64,000 nucleotides of DNA from Erythrobacter cryptus DSM 12079 (GTDB lineage: Bacteria > Pseudomonadota > Alphaproteobacteria > Sphingomonadales > Sphingomonadaceae), in assembly GCF_000422985.1 (NCBI RefSeq), contig NZ_AUHC01000008.1, positions 62,001 to 126,000 on the forward strand, written 5' to 3'. A program made the position numbers and the translations under genes. The notes under the pieces are model-generated. The model had not been told where the DNA came from. It did not search any database and worked only from the letters and a program-made list of their open reading frames with translations. Positions 48,025 through 56,649 of the stretch are shown one piece after another (position 1 is the first letter of the stretch; each line of letters opens with the position of its first letter).

Positions 48025-49005
48025 ATGAGGCGGGCCGGGTTGGCACGCATTGCGGCAGGGCTTGGCGCCCTGCTGCTGGGCGGGGGCGCCGCTGCGCCCC
48101 CGCCTTCGGGTGCCCCAGCCGATCCGCTCGCCGCGGCCGGCTGGGAGCTGGTGTGGGCCGACGAGTTCGAGGGCGATGCGCTCGATCGCAGCAAGTGGAC
48201 GCCCGAGGTCTCGTGCTGGGGCGGGGGCAATGGCGAGCGGCAGTGCTATACCGACCGGCCCGAGAACATCGCGGTCGAAGGCGGCCTCCTGCTCCTCAAG
48301 GCGCGCAAGGAGCGCTTTGCCGGCCCGGCGCGCCCGCCCGAGATCGCGGGCCGCGACAATCCCACGCTGGTGCAGTCGCACACTTCGGGCAAGGTGCGCA
48401 CCATCGGCCTGCACGCCTGGCGCTATGGCCGGATCGAGGCGCGCGCCAGGGTGCCCGCCGGGCAGGGCACCTGGCCGGCGATCTGGATGATGCCCGACAA
48501 CCCCGCCTATGGCCCCTGGCCGCGATCGGGCGAGATCGACATTCTCGAGGCGGTCAATATCGGCGCGAGGTGCAAGCAATGCGCGGGCGGGCGCGAGAAC
48601 CGCACCATCAGCGCGCTTCATTTCGGCGATTTTCCGCCCGCCAACCGCTTTATCGACAGCCGCACGGCGCTTCCCGATGGCGCCCTGCCTTCGGCGGATT
48701 TCCACGTCTATGCGGTGGAATGGGGCGCCGGGCTGATCCGCTTCCTCGTCGATGGCCGGGTGCATCTCACCGTCACCGCCGACCAGTGGAGCACCGCCTC
48801 GCCGCGCGCGCGGGGGCGGCCCCATGCCCCCTTTGACCAGCCCTTCTATCTCATGGCCAACCTTGCCGTGGGCGGGCGGCTGGCCGAGGAGAACAATGCA
48901 AAGGGGCTTGCAGCGGCGAGCTTTCCCGCGCAATTCGCGATCGACTGGATCAGGGTCTATCGCTGCGCCCGCGACCCGGTGACGGGCCGGGCCTGCATGG
49001 GCTAG
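48025..49005 (+). CDS. Secreted GH16 beta-glucanase (laminarinase-type)
   Basis: Glycoside hydrolase family 16 endo-enzyme of 326 aa with an N-terminal signal (about 1-25). The catalytic motif SGEIDILEAVN gives nucleophile Glu170, Asp172 and acid/base Glu175. An N-terminal WADEFEGDALDRSKW and WPAIWMMPDNP match laminarinase-like members. It probably cleaves beta-1,3(-1,4)-glucan outside the outer membrane. The bulged E-I-D-I-L-E form is typical of the laminarinase/lichenase branch rather than kappa-carrageenase. It is cotranscribed with the receptor. Confidence 0.92.
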   Translation: MRRAGLARIAAGLGALLLGGGAAAPPPSGAPADPLAAAGWELVWADEFEGDALDRSKWTPEVSCWGGGNGERQCYTDRPENIAVEGGLLLLKARKERFAGPARPPEIAGRDNPTLVQSHTSGKVRTIGLHAWRYGRIEARARVPAGQGTWPAIWMMPDNPAYGPWPRSGEIDILEAVNIGARCKQCAGGRENRTISALHFGDFPPANRFIDSRTALPDGALPSADFHVYAVEWGAGLIRFLVDGRVHLTVTADQWSTASPRARGRPHAPFDQPFYLMANLAVGGRLAEENNAKGLAAASFPAQFAIDWIRVYRCARDPVTGRACMG

Positions 49006-49040
49006 CCGGGCTGAGGGCAGGCACAGGGGCAGACATCGGG

Positions 49041-50102
49041 ATGGCGCGCAGGCGCAAGAATGTCACCATCAGGGACGTGGCCGAGGATGCCGGGGTCTCG
49101 TTGCAGACGGTGAGCCGGGTCATCAACGACGGGCCCAATGTCCGCCCGCATCTGCGCGAGCGGGTGCGCGCCTCGATCAAGAAGATGGGCTATGTGCCGA
49201 GCCTTGCCGCCCAGCGGATGAGCGGCTCGCGTTCCTATATCCTCCTTGCGATCAACGACCGCGAGCGCACACTCGCCGACTGGCGCGAGCGGCGCGGCAC
49301 CGACTGGGTCGATCAGATGCTGCTCGGCGGGGTGCTCACCGGCGCGCCGCATGGCTACAGGATGATGGTGGAGCTGATCGACACCCGCTCCGAGCATGTC
49401 GAGCGCGAGCTGGGCGCGGCGATCTCGGCGCTCCAGCCCGATGGGGTGATCCTCACCCCGCCGCACTCGGAAAATCCGCTGATCACCGCGCTGCTCGAGG
49501 ATCGCGGTATCCGTTTTGCCCGGATCGGTTCGAAGGCCCGAGGGCCGGGGATCGCGCTGACCATGGGGGACGAGGGCGCCGCCGCGCTGGCGACCCGCCA
49601 TCTCATCGAACTTGGCCATCGCCGCATCGCCATGATCGCCGGGCCGGAGCAATATAGCCTCAGCGGCTGGCGCATCACCGGCTGGCGCGCTGCGCTGGCC
49701 GAGGCGGGGCTGCGCGATGAGGGCCTGCTGGCGCGCGGCGATTTCGGCTTCGAGAGCGGGCTTGCCGCCGCCCGCGCGCTCATCGCCCGCGCGCCGCGCC
49801 CCAGCGCGATCATCGCTTCTTCCGACCAGATGGCGCTCGCCACGCTCGAGGCGGCGCGCGAGGCTGGCCTTGCGGTGCCCGATGATCTCTCGCTCATCTC
49901 CTTCGACAACACCCCGATCGTGCGCTTCACCCAGCCGCCGCTCACCGCGATCGACCAGCCGATCGCCGAGACCGTGAGCCGCGCGGTCGAACTGTTGATC
50001 GCGCGGGATGAGGAGGCAGGCGCGCAGGGCGTGATCGAGGTTCCCGCGGCGCTCGTCCCCCGTTCCTCGACCGCGGCGCCGCGCGCGGTGGACAGGGCTT
50101 GA
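49041..50102 (+). CDS. LacI family transcriptional regulator
   Basis: 353 aa. The N-terminal LacI HTH (about 8-60) reads VTIRDVAEDAGVSLQTVSRVIN with the hinge-helix region AAQRMSG. The periplasmic-binding-protein-like sugar domain covers about 65-335. It most likely represses the operators at 44623-44636 and 51387-51400. A glucan-derived oligosaccharide or glucose is the inferred inducer. Its stop overlaps a TTG start of the MFS gene, so regulator and transporter are coupled. Confidence 0.92.
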   Translation: MARRRKNVTIRDVAEDAGVSLQTVSRVINDGPNVRPHLRERVRASIKKMGYVPSLAAQRMSGSRSYILLAINDRERTLADWRERRGTDWVDQMLLGGVLTGAPHGYRMMVELIDTRSEHVERELGAAISALQPDGVILTPPHSENPLITALLEDRGIRFARIGSKARGPGIALTMGDEGAAALATRHLIELGHRRIAMIAGPEQYSLSGWRITGWRAALAEAGLRDEGLLARGDFGFESGLAAARALIARAPRPSAIIASSDQMALATLEAAREAGLAVPDDLSLISFDNTPIVRFTQPPLTAIDQPIAETVSRAVELLIARDEEAGAQGVIEVPAALVPRSSTAAPRAVDRA

Positions 50103-51310
50103 GCGCAAGCGCGTCTGCCAGTCCGGCGCCCCAGCCGCGCTGGTTCCTGGCGCTGTTCGCGCTCGCCTTTGCCGGGGGGGCGGTCGCCTATGTCCCGCTG
50201 CTTACCGTGCTGCTGCCGCAGCGCCTTGCCGAATTGCAGGGCGGCGAGGATGTCGCCGCGCTCGCCCAGGTGACCTTTCTTGGCGCGCTGGCGGCGAGCC
50301 TTGCCAATATCGCCGCCGGGACGCTGAGCGACGTGAGCGGCACGCGGCGCCCATGGATCCTTGCCGGCCTCGTGATCTCGGGCCTCTTGCTGGTGGCGCT
50401 AGAGGACGCGCGCAGCCTCGATGAGGTCGTGCTCCTGATCATGGCCTGGCAGGTGGGCCTCAACCTGATGCTCGGCCCGCTTCTGGCCTGGGCCGGCGAT
50501 TGCTTTCCCGACAGCCAGAAGGGCGAGCTTGGCGGGGCGCTGGCGCTGGCCCCGGCGCTGGGGGCGCTGGCGGGATCGCTGGTGACCTATGGCGGGCTGG
50601 TTGCGCCCGCGGCGCGGCTCGAGCTGGTGGCGCTGCTGGTGGCGGCGCTGGTGCTCCCGGCGGTGCTGCTGGGCGGCGGGCGCGCGCGGGCCGAGCTGAT
50701 GGCGCCGCGCCCGGCCGTGGCCGCGCCCGAAGACGCGGCGTCGCCACTGCCCTGGCGCGGGGTGGTCGCAAGGATGTGGGCGGCGCGGCTGCTGGTGCAG
50801 GTTGCCGAAGGGGGGATGTTTGCCTTCCTGCTCTATTGGCTGCGCGCACTCGCCCCCGGCTATCCCGAGCACGGCGCGGCCAATATCTTCAGCCTGGTGC
50901 TGCTCTCGGCGGTACCGCTGTCGCTGCTGGTCGGGCGCTGGTCGGATCGCCATGGCCGCCCGGTGCTCCCGCTGGTGCTCGCCGCGCTCGCCTGTGCCGC
51001 TGGGCTTGCGGTGATGGCGGCGGCCTCGGGCCTCGCCATGGCAATCACGGGTTATGTGCTCTTTGCGCTGTCGGCGGCGGTGTTCCTCGCGCTTCATGCG
51101 GGGCACACCCTGCGGGTGCTGCCCGCGCCGCAGCACCGCGGGCGCGACCTTGGCCTGTTCAACCTCACCAACACCGTGCCGGGCATGGTGATGCCGGGGC
51201 TGACGGTGCTGTTGGTGCCGCATTTCGGCTATTCCGGGCTGTTCGTGCTGTTCGCGGCGCTGGCGCTGGCAAGCGCAGCGCTGCTCGCCGGGACGCGCCG
51301 CCCCGCCTGA
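50099..51310 (+). CDS. MFS transporter (sugar uptake candidate)
   Basis: Major facilitator protein of 403 aa with about 12 membrane helices. The loop ASLANIAAGTLSDVSGTRRPW (about 62-81) matches the MFS A-motif position, and LVGRWSDRHGRP repeats it in the second half. It starts at TTG 50099, overlapping the lacI-type gene by 4 bases; no ATG is available near the first helix. By context it moves mono- or oligosaccharide released by the glucanases across the inner membrane, which is inferred. Confidence 0.87.
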   Translation: MSASASASPAPQPRWFLALFALAFAGGAVAYVPLLTVLLPQRLAELQGGEDVAALAQVTFLGALAASLANIAAGTLSDVSGTRRPWILAGLVISGLLLVALEDARSLDEVVLLIMAWQVGLNLMLGPLLAWAGDCFPDSQKGELGGALALAPALGALAGSLVTYGGLVAPAARLELVALLVAALVLPAVLLGGGRARAELMAPRPAVAAPEDAASPLPWRGVVARMWAARLLVQVAEGGMFAFLLYWLRALAPGYPEHGAANIFSLVLLSAVPLSLLVGRWSDRHGRPVLPLVLAALACAAGLAVMAAASGLAMAITGYVLFALSAAVFLALHAGHTLRVLPAPQHRGRDLGLFNLTNTVPGMVMPGLTVLLVPHFGYSGLFVLFAALALASAALLAGTRRPA

Positions 51311-51386
51311 GCGTGGCCCCATCCGCGCACAAGCCCGGGCCGCGGCGATCCGGGCCTTGCCAAAGGCAGCGCGCCCCGGCATATCC

Positions 51387-51400
51387 TGATAACGTTCTCA
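51387..51400. promoter_or_regulatory. Second LacI-type operator, upstream of GH3 gene
   Basis: TGATAACGTTCTCA differs from the site at 44623-44636 at two positions and from a perfect palindrome at one. It sits 37-50 bases before the GH3 start. A possible promoter TTGCCA (51357-51362) with TATCCT (51382-51387) directly precedes it, so binding would repress the gene. Confidence 0.62.
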
Positions 51401-51436
51401 ATAATTCGCGACACGGTCTTGGGAGGGACTGGCCCG

Positions 51437-53842
51437 ATGCAGCGCAAATGGCTCGGCATGCTAGCCGCGACGGTGGCTCTTGCACCCCTGCTCGCAGGCT
51501 GCGCCGCAGCACCCGGAGGCACGGCGGCGGCGCCATCGGCTGGCAGCGCTGCGCCGCTCGCCCCGGCGATGCACACCAGCCCCGAGGCCCTGCTCGCGCG
51601 CATGAGCCTCGAGCGCAAGGTCGCCCAGCTGATCATGCCCGATATCAGCGCGATCACGCCCGAGGACGTGCGCACCTATCGCTTCGGCGCGATCCTCAAC
51701 GGCGGCAATTCCGGCCCCTATGGCAATGACAAGGCCCCGGCGCGCGATTGGCTCACGCTGGCCGATGCCTTCTGGGAGGCCTCGCGCGCGCCCCTGCCCG
51801 GGGGCGAACCGGCGATTCCGACGCTGTGGGCGACCGATGCGGTCCACGGCCATGCCAATGTGCCGGGGGCGACGGTGTTTCCGCACAACATCGCGCTTGG
51901 CGCTACCGCTGATGCCGATCTGGTGCGCCGCATCGGCGCTGCCACCGCGCGCGAGATCGCGGTGACCGGGCTCGACTGGACCTTTGCTCCCACGGTGGCG
52001 GTGGCGCAGGATCTGCGCTGGGGCCGCACCTATGAGAGCTTCTCCTCCGATCCGGCGCTGGTCACCCGCCTCGGCGTGGCGATGATCGAGGGGCTGCAGG
52101 GCCGCCTGGGCGATCCCGACTTCCTCGGCCCCGGCAAGGTTGCCGCCACGGCCAAGCATTTCTTCGGCGATGGCGGCACCGAGCAGGGGGTCGATCAGGG
52201 CGATGTCAACGGCGATCTTGCCGAGCTGATGGCGGTGCACGCCGCGCCATACCCTGCTGCGATCAAGGCCGGGGTGCTGAGCGTAATGGCCAGCTTCAAT
52301 TCGATCAACGGCACCAAGATGCACGGCAACAGGGCGCTGCTCACCGATGTGCTGCGCGGCGAGCTGGGTTTTGCCGGAGTGGTGGTGGGCGACTGGAACG
52401 GCCACGGCCAGATCCCCGGATGCAGCAATGCCGATTGCCCCGCCGCGCTGCTCGCCGGGCTTGATGTCTATATGGTGCCCGAGGACTGGAAGGGGTTGCA
52501 CGCCGCGCTGGTGCGGCAGGTGCGGGAGGGCACCATCCCGCTGGCCCGGCTCGACGAGGCGGTGCTGCGGGTGCTGCGGCTGAAGCAGGCGCTCGGCCGC
52601 CTCGAGGGCGCCGCCATGCCCTCGGCGCGGCCGCTTGCCGGGCGCTGGGAGCTGCTCGGCGCGCCCGAACACCGCGCCCTCGCGCGCGAGGCGGTGGCCA
52701 AATCCCTGGTGATCCTCAAGAACACGGGCGTGCTGCCGATCCGCCCGGGCGCGCGCATCGCGGTGGCCGGGCGCGCGGCCGACAACATCCCGCAGCAGGC
52801 CGGGGGCTGGTCGGTCACCTGGCAGGGCGGCGGCGATTTGACGGCGGCCGATTTTCCCGGCGCGACCTCGATCTGGCAGGGGATCGCCGCGGCCGCGCGC
52901 GCGGCAGGTGGCGAGGCGGTGCTGGTGCCATCCGCGGACGCCGCGGCAGCGGACGGCGCGGCACCTGATGTTGCCATCGTGGTGTTCGGCGAGGAGCCCT
53001 ATGCCGAGTTCGTCGGTGATCGCAAGGATCTCGCCCTGCGCGACGAGGAGGGTCTCTCGCTGCTGCGCGCCTTCCGCGCCCGCTCCGTGCCGACCGTGGC
53101 GGTGTTCCTCTCGGGCCGGCCGCTGTGGATGAACCGCGAAATCAATGCCGCCGATGCCTTCGTCGCCGCGTGGCTGCCGGGGAGCGAGGGGGCAGGGGTG
53201 GCCGACGTGCTGTTCGGCACCGCCGCGCCCAGCGGGCGGCTGCCCTTCGCCTGGCCAGCAAGCTGCGATGCAGCCGAGGTGCGCGCCGGGCGGGCGACGC
53301 TCTATGCGCGCGGCTTCGGGCAGGGCTATGCCGCCGGGGTGCCCGCCGCACCGCTCGATGAGACCTGCGCCCAGCTTCAGGCAGAGGGCGGGGCGGTGTG
53401 GTTCGGCGCCGGGCGGTTGGGGCCGCGGGTGCAGGCGCTGGCGGGCAACGCCGTGCTTCCTGACCTGCGCGGGCGCGGCAACGGGATCGTGGCGAGCGGG
53501 ATCGACCGGCGCGCGCAGGAAGATGCGCGGCGCATCGCCTTCGGCCCTGGCTCGCAGCTCAGCCTCGTCGGCCCGCCGAGCGGCGGGGCCTTCCGCATCA
53601 CCTATCAGGTCAGCACCCGCCCGGCCGGGCCGGTCACCATCACTTCCGGCGCGCAGGCGCTCGACATTGCGCGGCAGCTGGCGCTCGCCGAGGGCAAGGG
53701 CTGGCGCGAGATGGTGCTCACCCGCGCCTGCCTCGGCGAGACCGGGGAGCGGCTGACGATCGCCTCCGAGGCGCCCTTTGCTCTCGAGATCAGCACCATC
53801 ACCCGCGACGAGGCCGCCGCGCCGCGTGAGTGCTCGTTCTAG
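51437..53842 (+). CDS. GH3 beta-glucosidase lipoprotein
   Basis: Glycoside hydrolase family 3 exo-enzyme of 801 aa. The lipobox LAGC (Cys22) anchors it to the envelope. The first (TIM-barrel) domain has KHFFGDGGTEQG and nucleophile Asp319 (VVGDWNGHG). The second domain follows (about 410-630), then a C-terminal extension of about 170 aa. Motifs exclude NagZ and favour glucan beta-1,3/1,4-glucosidases. It probably trims oligosaccharides to glucose in the periplasm. ATG 51437. Its stop overlaps the convergent DUF1501 stop by 4 bases. Confidence 0.93.
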   Translation: MQRKWLGMLAATVALAPLLAGCAAAPGGTAAAPSAGSAAPLAPAMHTSPEALLARMSLERKVAQLIMPDISAITPEDVRTYRFGAILNGGNSGPYGNDKAPARDWLTLADAFWEASRAPLPGGEPAIPTLWATDAVHGHANVPGATVFPHNIALGATADADLVRRIGAATAREIAVTGLDWTFAPTVAVAQDLRWGRTYESFSSDPALVTRLGVAMIEGLQGRLGDPDFLGPGKVAATAKHFFGDGGTEQGVDQGDVNGDLAELMAVHAAPYPAAIKAGVLSVMASFNSINGTKMHGNRALLTDVLRGELGFAGVVVGDWNGHGQIPGCSNADCPAALLAGLDVYMVPEDWKGLHAALVRQVREGTIPLARLDEAVLRVLRLKQALGRLEGAAMPSARPLAGRWELLGAPEHRALAREAVAKSLVILKNTGVLPIRPGARIAVAGRAADNIPQQAGGWSVTWQGGGDLTAADFPGATSIWQGIAAAARAAGGEAVLVPSADAAAADGAAPDVAIVVFGEEPYAEFVGDRKDLALRDEEGLSLLRAFRARSVPTVAVFLSGRPLWMNREINAADAFVAAWLPGSEGAGVADVLFGTAAPSGRLPFAWPASCDAAEVRAGRATLYARGFGQGYAAGVPAAPLDETCAQLQAEGGAVWFGAGRLGPRVQALAGNAVLPDLRGRGNGIVASGIDRRAQEDARRIAFGPGSQLSLVGPPSGGAFRITYQVSTRPAGPVTITSGAQALDIARQLALAEGKGWREMVLTRACLGETGERLTIASEAPFALEISTITRDEAAAPRECSF

Positions 53843-55008
53843 GCCCTGATGAGCCCGCCGAGCGGAGGGGTGCTGCGGCCGGGAAAGAGCCGTGCCATCA
53901 CCAGCGCAGGATCGAGGCGGAAGTGCCCGGCCACCGCGCCCGCGAGCACGCTTTCGAGCGCGGTCGTGGGGGCAAGGTCGCGGTTCTGGTAGAGCTGGCC
54001 CGGCCCCAGCCCCGGCCAGTCGGCGATCACTCGCCCGCCGCGCACGCCGCCGCCGAGGAGCAGCGCTGCCGTGGCGGTGCCATGATCGGTGCCGCGCGTG
54101 CCGTTGAGCCGGGCGGTGCGGCCGAACTCGGTCGCCACCACCACCAGCGTCTCGGCCCAGGCCGGGCCCATGCCCGTGCGATAGGCCGCCAGCAGCGCAT
54201 CGAGCCGCTGGGCTGAACGGGCAAAGCCGATGCGCTGGTTGGCGTGGGTGTCCCAGCCGCCCAGCTCGATCATCGCGATCCGCGCGCCATCGGCCCCGCG
54301 CATCAGCCGTGCCGTGAGGTTGCCGGTGGCAGAGGCATCGCGCAGGCTGGTGGCATCGGTGTTGCCCGCCATCGCCCGCGTCTCGAGCGCGCGCGCCCAT
54401 TGCGGGCCAAGCTCGCTGTCGGCAGCATAGAGCTGGCTGACCCGCTCGAGCAGCGTCTCGCTCGCCTCGGGCAGGGCCGAGGGCGCATAGTTCGACACCG
54501 GCGCCTCGCCGCGTAAGGCCAGCGGCACGCTTGGGGCGATCGCCAGCGCCCGCGTGGCCTGCGGCGCTTGCCGGTTGAGCAATGCCGCCAGCCGGTTGAG
54601 CCAGCCATCCTTGGCGGCAAAGGGCGCCGTCCCGCCGCTTTCGAGCAGGTTCTGCCCGTCAAAATGCGAGCGCTCGCGATAGGCGGTGGCCGCGGCATGG
54701 ACGAACAGCGCCTCGCCTCTGGCCGCCAGCGCCGCGACCTCGCCGAGCGCGGGGTGGAGCGCGAAGAAGCCATCGATCCGCGGCGCGGACGCATAATCGG
54801 CGAGCAGCGCGCCGCGCAGGGCTTCAAGCCCCGGATCGCCCACCGGCGCGAGCATCGCCATCCCGTCAGCCGCCCCGCGCAGCAGCACGAACAGCAGGTT
54901 GCGCTCGCCCGGTGCCTGGGCAAGGGCGATGCGCGGCAAGGCAAGGCTGCCGGCGCCGAGCGCCAGCGATCCGGCAAGCAGCGAGCGGCGATCAAGTTCA
55001 TGGCGCAT
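53839..55008 (-). CDS. DUF1501 family protein, Tat-exported
   Basis: 389 aa with a twin-arginine signal (DRRSLLAGSLALG, about 6-18). The DUF1501 core has LLFVLLRGAADGM (about 37-49), SHFDGQNLLESG (about 113-124), AMIELGGWDTHANQ and TEFGRTARLNGTRGTDHG, an alkaline-phosphatase/sulfatase-like metal fold. The activity is unknown. It follows a DUF1800 gene by 5 bases, a pairing found across many bacteria. Confidence 0.88.
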   Translation of the reverse strand: MRHELDRRSLLAGSLALGAGSLALPRIALAQAPGERNLLFVLLRGAADGMAMLAPVGDPGLEALRGALLADYASAPRIDGFFALHPALGEVAALAARGEALFVHAAATAYRERSHFDGQNLLESGGTAPFAAKDGWLNRLAALLNRQAPQATRALAIAPSVPLALRGEAPVSNYAPSALPEASETLLERVSQLYAADSELGPQWARALETRAMAGNTDATSLRDASATGNLTARLMRGADGARIAMIELGGWDTHANQRIGFARSAQRLDALLAAYRTGMGPAWAETLVVVATEFGRTARLNGTRGTDHGTATAALLLGGGVRGGRVIADWPGLGPGQLYQNRDLAPTTALESVLAGAVAGHFRLDPALVMARLFPGRSTPPLGGLIRA

Positions 55009-55013
55009 GGGGC

Positions 55014-56519
55014 TTACCTCCGCAGCATTTCGGGCGAGACCAGCAACAGCGCGAGCGCCTCGCTGCTGCTTTCGGCGCCGGCGATCTGGGCGCGCGTCGC
55101 TGCGCCGAGCACATCGCCAAGGGTTGCCTCGGCGCGCATGACAAGGTCGTCCGTGGCGACCGCCTGGGCGAGGCGCGCGGCAAATTCGACCCGGCGCATC
55201 AGCATGTCGGGCCCGCTCCAGCTTGCGGCGATGTCGTCATAACCCGCCGGCGAGGGCGCGCGCCAGGGCAGGTGGCCGAGCTGGTTGAGCGCGCCGACGA
55301 CGCGCTGAGGGGGCCAATCGTGACTGCCGGTGAGGCGCAGCGCGGCGATAAGCCATTCGAACGGGGTGCGCAGCTTGAGCGGCCCTTTGGCCCAGGTCTC
55401 GGGCGCAGCGATCAGCGTTTCGGCAAGGCTGGCCAGATCGCCCCCGGTGCGCAGGAAATCGGCCTCGAGCCGCGCCACCAGCGTGGCGGGCGGCACGTCG
55501 CCGGCAAAATGGCGCGCGAGCTTGGTGGCGATGTGGCGCGCGGTTGACGGATGGACCGCAAGGTCATCGAGGATCGCGAGCGCCTGGCGCGCTCCGGCCT
55601 CGCCATAGGTGCGGCCCAGCACGCGGCGCGCACCCGGCTCGTGCACCAGCGCCACGAAGGCGGCGCCACTCGTCTGGGCCTCGGCAAGGCGGCCCACCCG
55701 GCCGATGCCGGGCACGGTCCAGCCGGTGAGCGCCCGGGCAAGCTCGGTCACATCCTCCTGGCTGTAGCCGCCATTGACCCCGAGCGTGTGTAGCTCGAGG
55801 ATCTCGCGCGCGAGATTCTCATTGAGCCCGCGCCGGCCCTCAAGCTGTTGCTGGCGCTGCGCCGCTTGCGCCCCGGCGCGGCGGGGCGCGGCAAAGGGCG
55901 CGTTGGGGCCGATCGACTGGAACTGGTCGAGATAGATCAGCATCGCCGGGTGCAGCACCGCGGCCTTGAGCAGATCAGCAAAGCGCCCCAGCACATGCGG
56001 GCGGATCGCTGCAAATTCGTGCGCGCCGACTTCGAACTGGGTGCCCGGCTTGCCGACCGAGACGCTGAAATGGTTCGACCAGAAATGCACCAGCCGCTCG
56101 ACCAGCGGCGTCTCGCTGGTCACGGCGCAGGTGAGGCGGGCGGCGATGTCGGTGGCAAGCTGCCGCTGGCCTTCGGCAATCCGCGCGCGCAGATCGCTTG
56201 GTAGCGCGGCGAGCGCGGCGGCGCGCGCCTCCTTCCCGGCCATGGGGCGGTCGATGGCCCCGGTCATCCCGGGCATTTGCCCGGCCGCTGCTTCCCCGGC
56301 CTCTCCGCCGCGCCGGCGGGTCTCCTGGCGCAGACGCCGCAGCTCGCCCAAGAGTTCTGCTGCACCCGGGCGCCTTTCGAGCCGCGCGGCGATCACCGGC
56401 GGGGCGGGATCGAAGCGGGTGAGCTGGCGCCGCAGCGTGCCGCGCGGGTCATCCGGCGGGGCGGCGCCGAGCGCGGGGCCATAGCCAAAGCGGCTGGCAG
56501 CGATCATGGCCGCGGTCAT
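55014..56519 (-). CDS. DUF1800 family protein
   Basis: 501 aa. Typical DUF1800 features are the N-terminal AASRFGYGP, a central LVHFWSNHFSVS (about 138-149), GLNENLAREILELHTLGV (about 226-243) and YSQEDVTELARALTGW. The function is unknown. It is translated just before the DUF1501 gene, so the two probably form an exported complex. The start could be ATG 56519 or the internal ATG four codons later. No clear signal peptide is seen, though partner export via Tat could carry it. Confidence 0.87.
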   Translation of the reverse strand: MTAAMIAASRFGYGPALGAAPPDDPRGTLRRQLTRFDPAPPVIAARLERRPGAAELLGELRRLRQETRRRGGEAGEAAAGQMPGMTGAIDRPMAGKEARAAALAALPSDLRARIAEGQRQLATDIAARLTCAVTSETPLVERLVHFWSNHFSVSVGKPGTQFEVGAHEFAAIRPHVLGRFADLLKAAVLHPAMLIYLDQFQSIGPNAPFAAPRRAGAQAAQRQQQLEGRRGLNENLAREILELHTLGVNGGYSQEDVTELARALTGWTVPGIGRVGRLAEAQTSGAAFVALVHEPGARRVLGRTYGEAGARQALAILDDLAVHPSTARHIATKLARHFAGDVPPATLVARLEADFLRTGGDLASLAETLIAAPETWAKGPLKLRTPFEWLIAALRLTGSHDWPPQRVVGALNQLGHLPWRAPSPAGYDDIAASWSGPDMLMRRVEFAARLAQAVATDDLVMRAEATLGDVLGAATRAQIAGAESSSEALALLLVSPEMLRR

Positions 56520-56649
56520 GGGTGGGCCTCGGGAGGATCGATCACGCGCATGGCAAAGCTGTCCTGACCTTGGTGCGCCGCCTATCGCAGCGCGCGGCAC
56601 CTGACCAACGCCTGAACGGGCCTAATCCTTCGCCCGGATGGCGCATCGA

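Noticed and set aside
51437-53842. GH3 gene as beta-N-acetylglucosaminidase (NagZ)
   Set aside because: It is a two-domain lipoprotein with beta-glucosidase-type KHFFGDGGT and nucleophile VVGDW; NagZ is single-domain, cytoplasmic and has a KHFPGHGDT motif.
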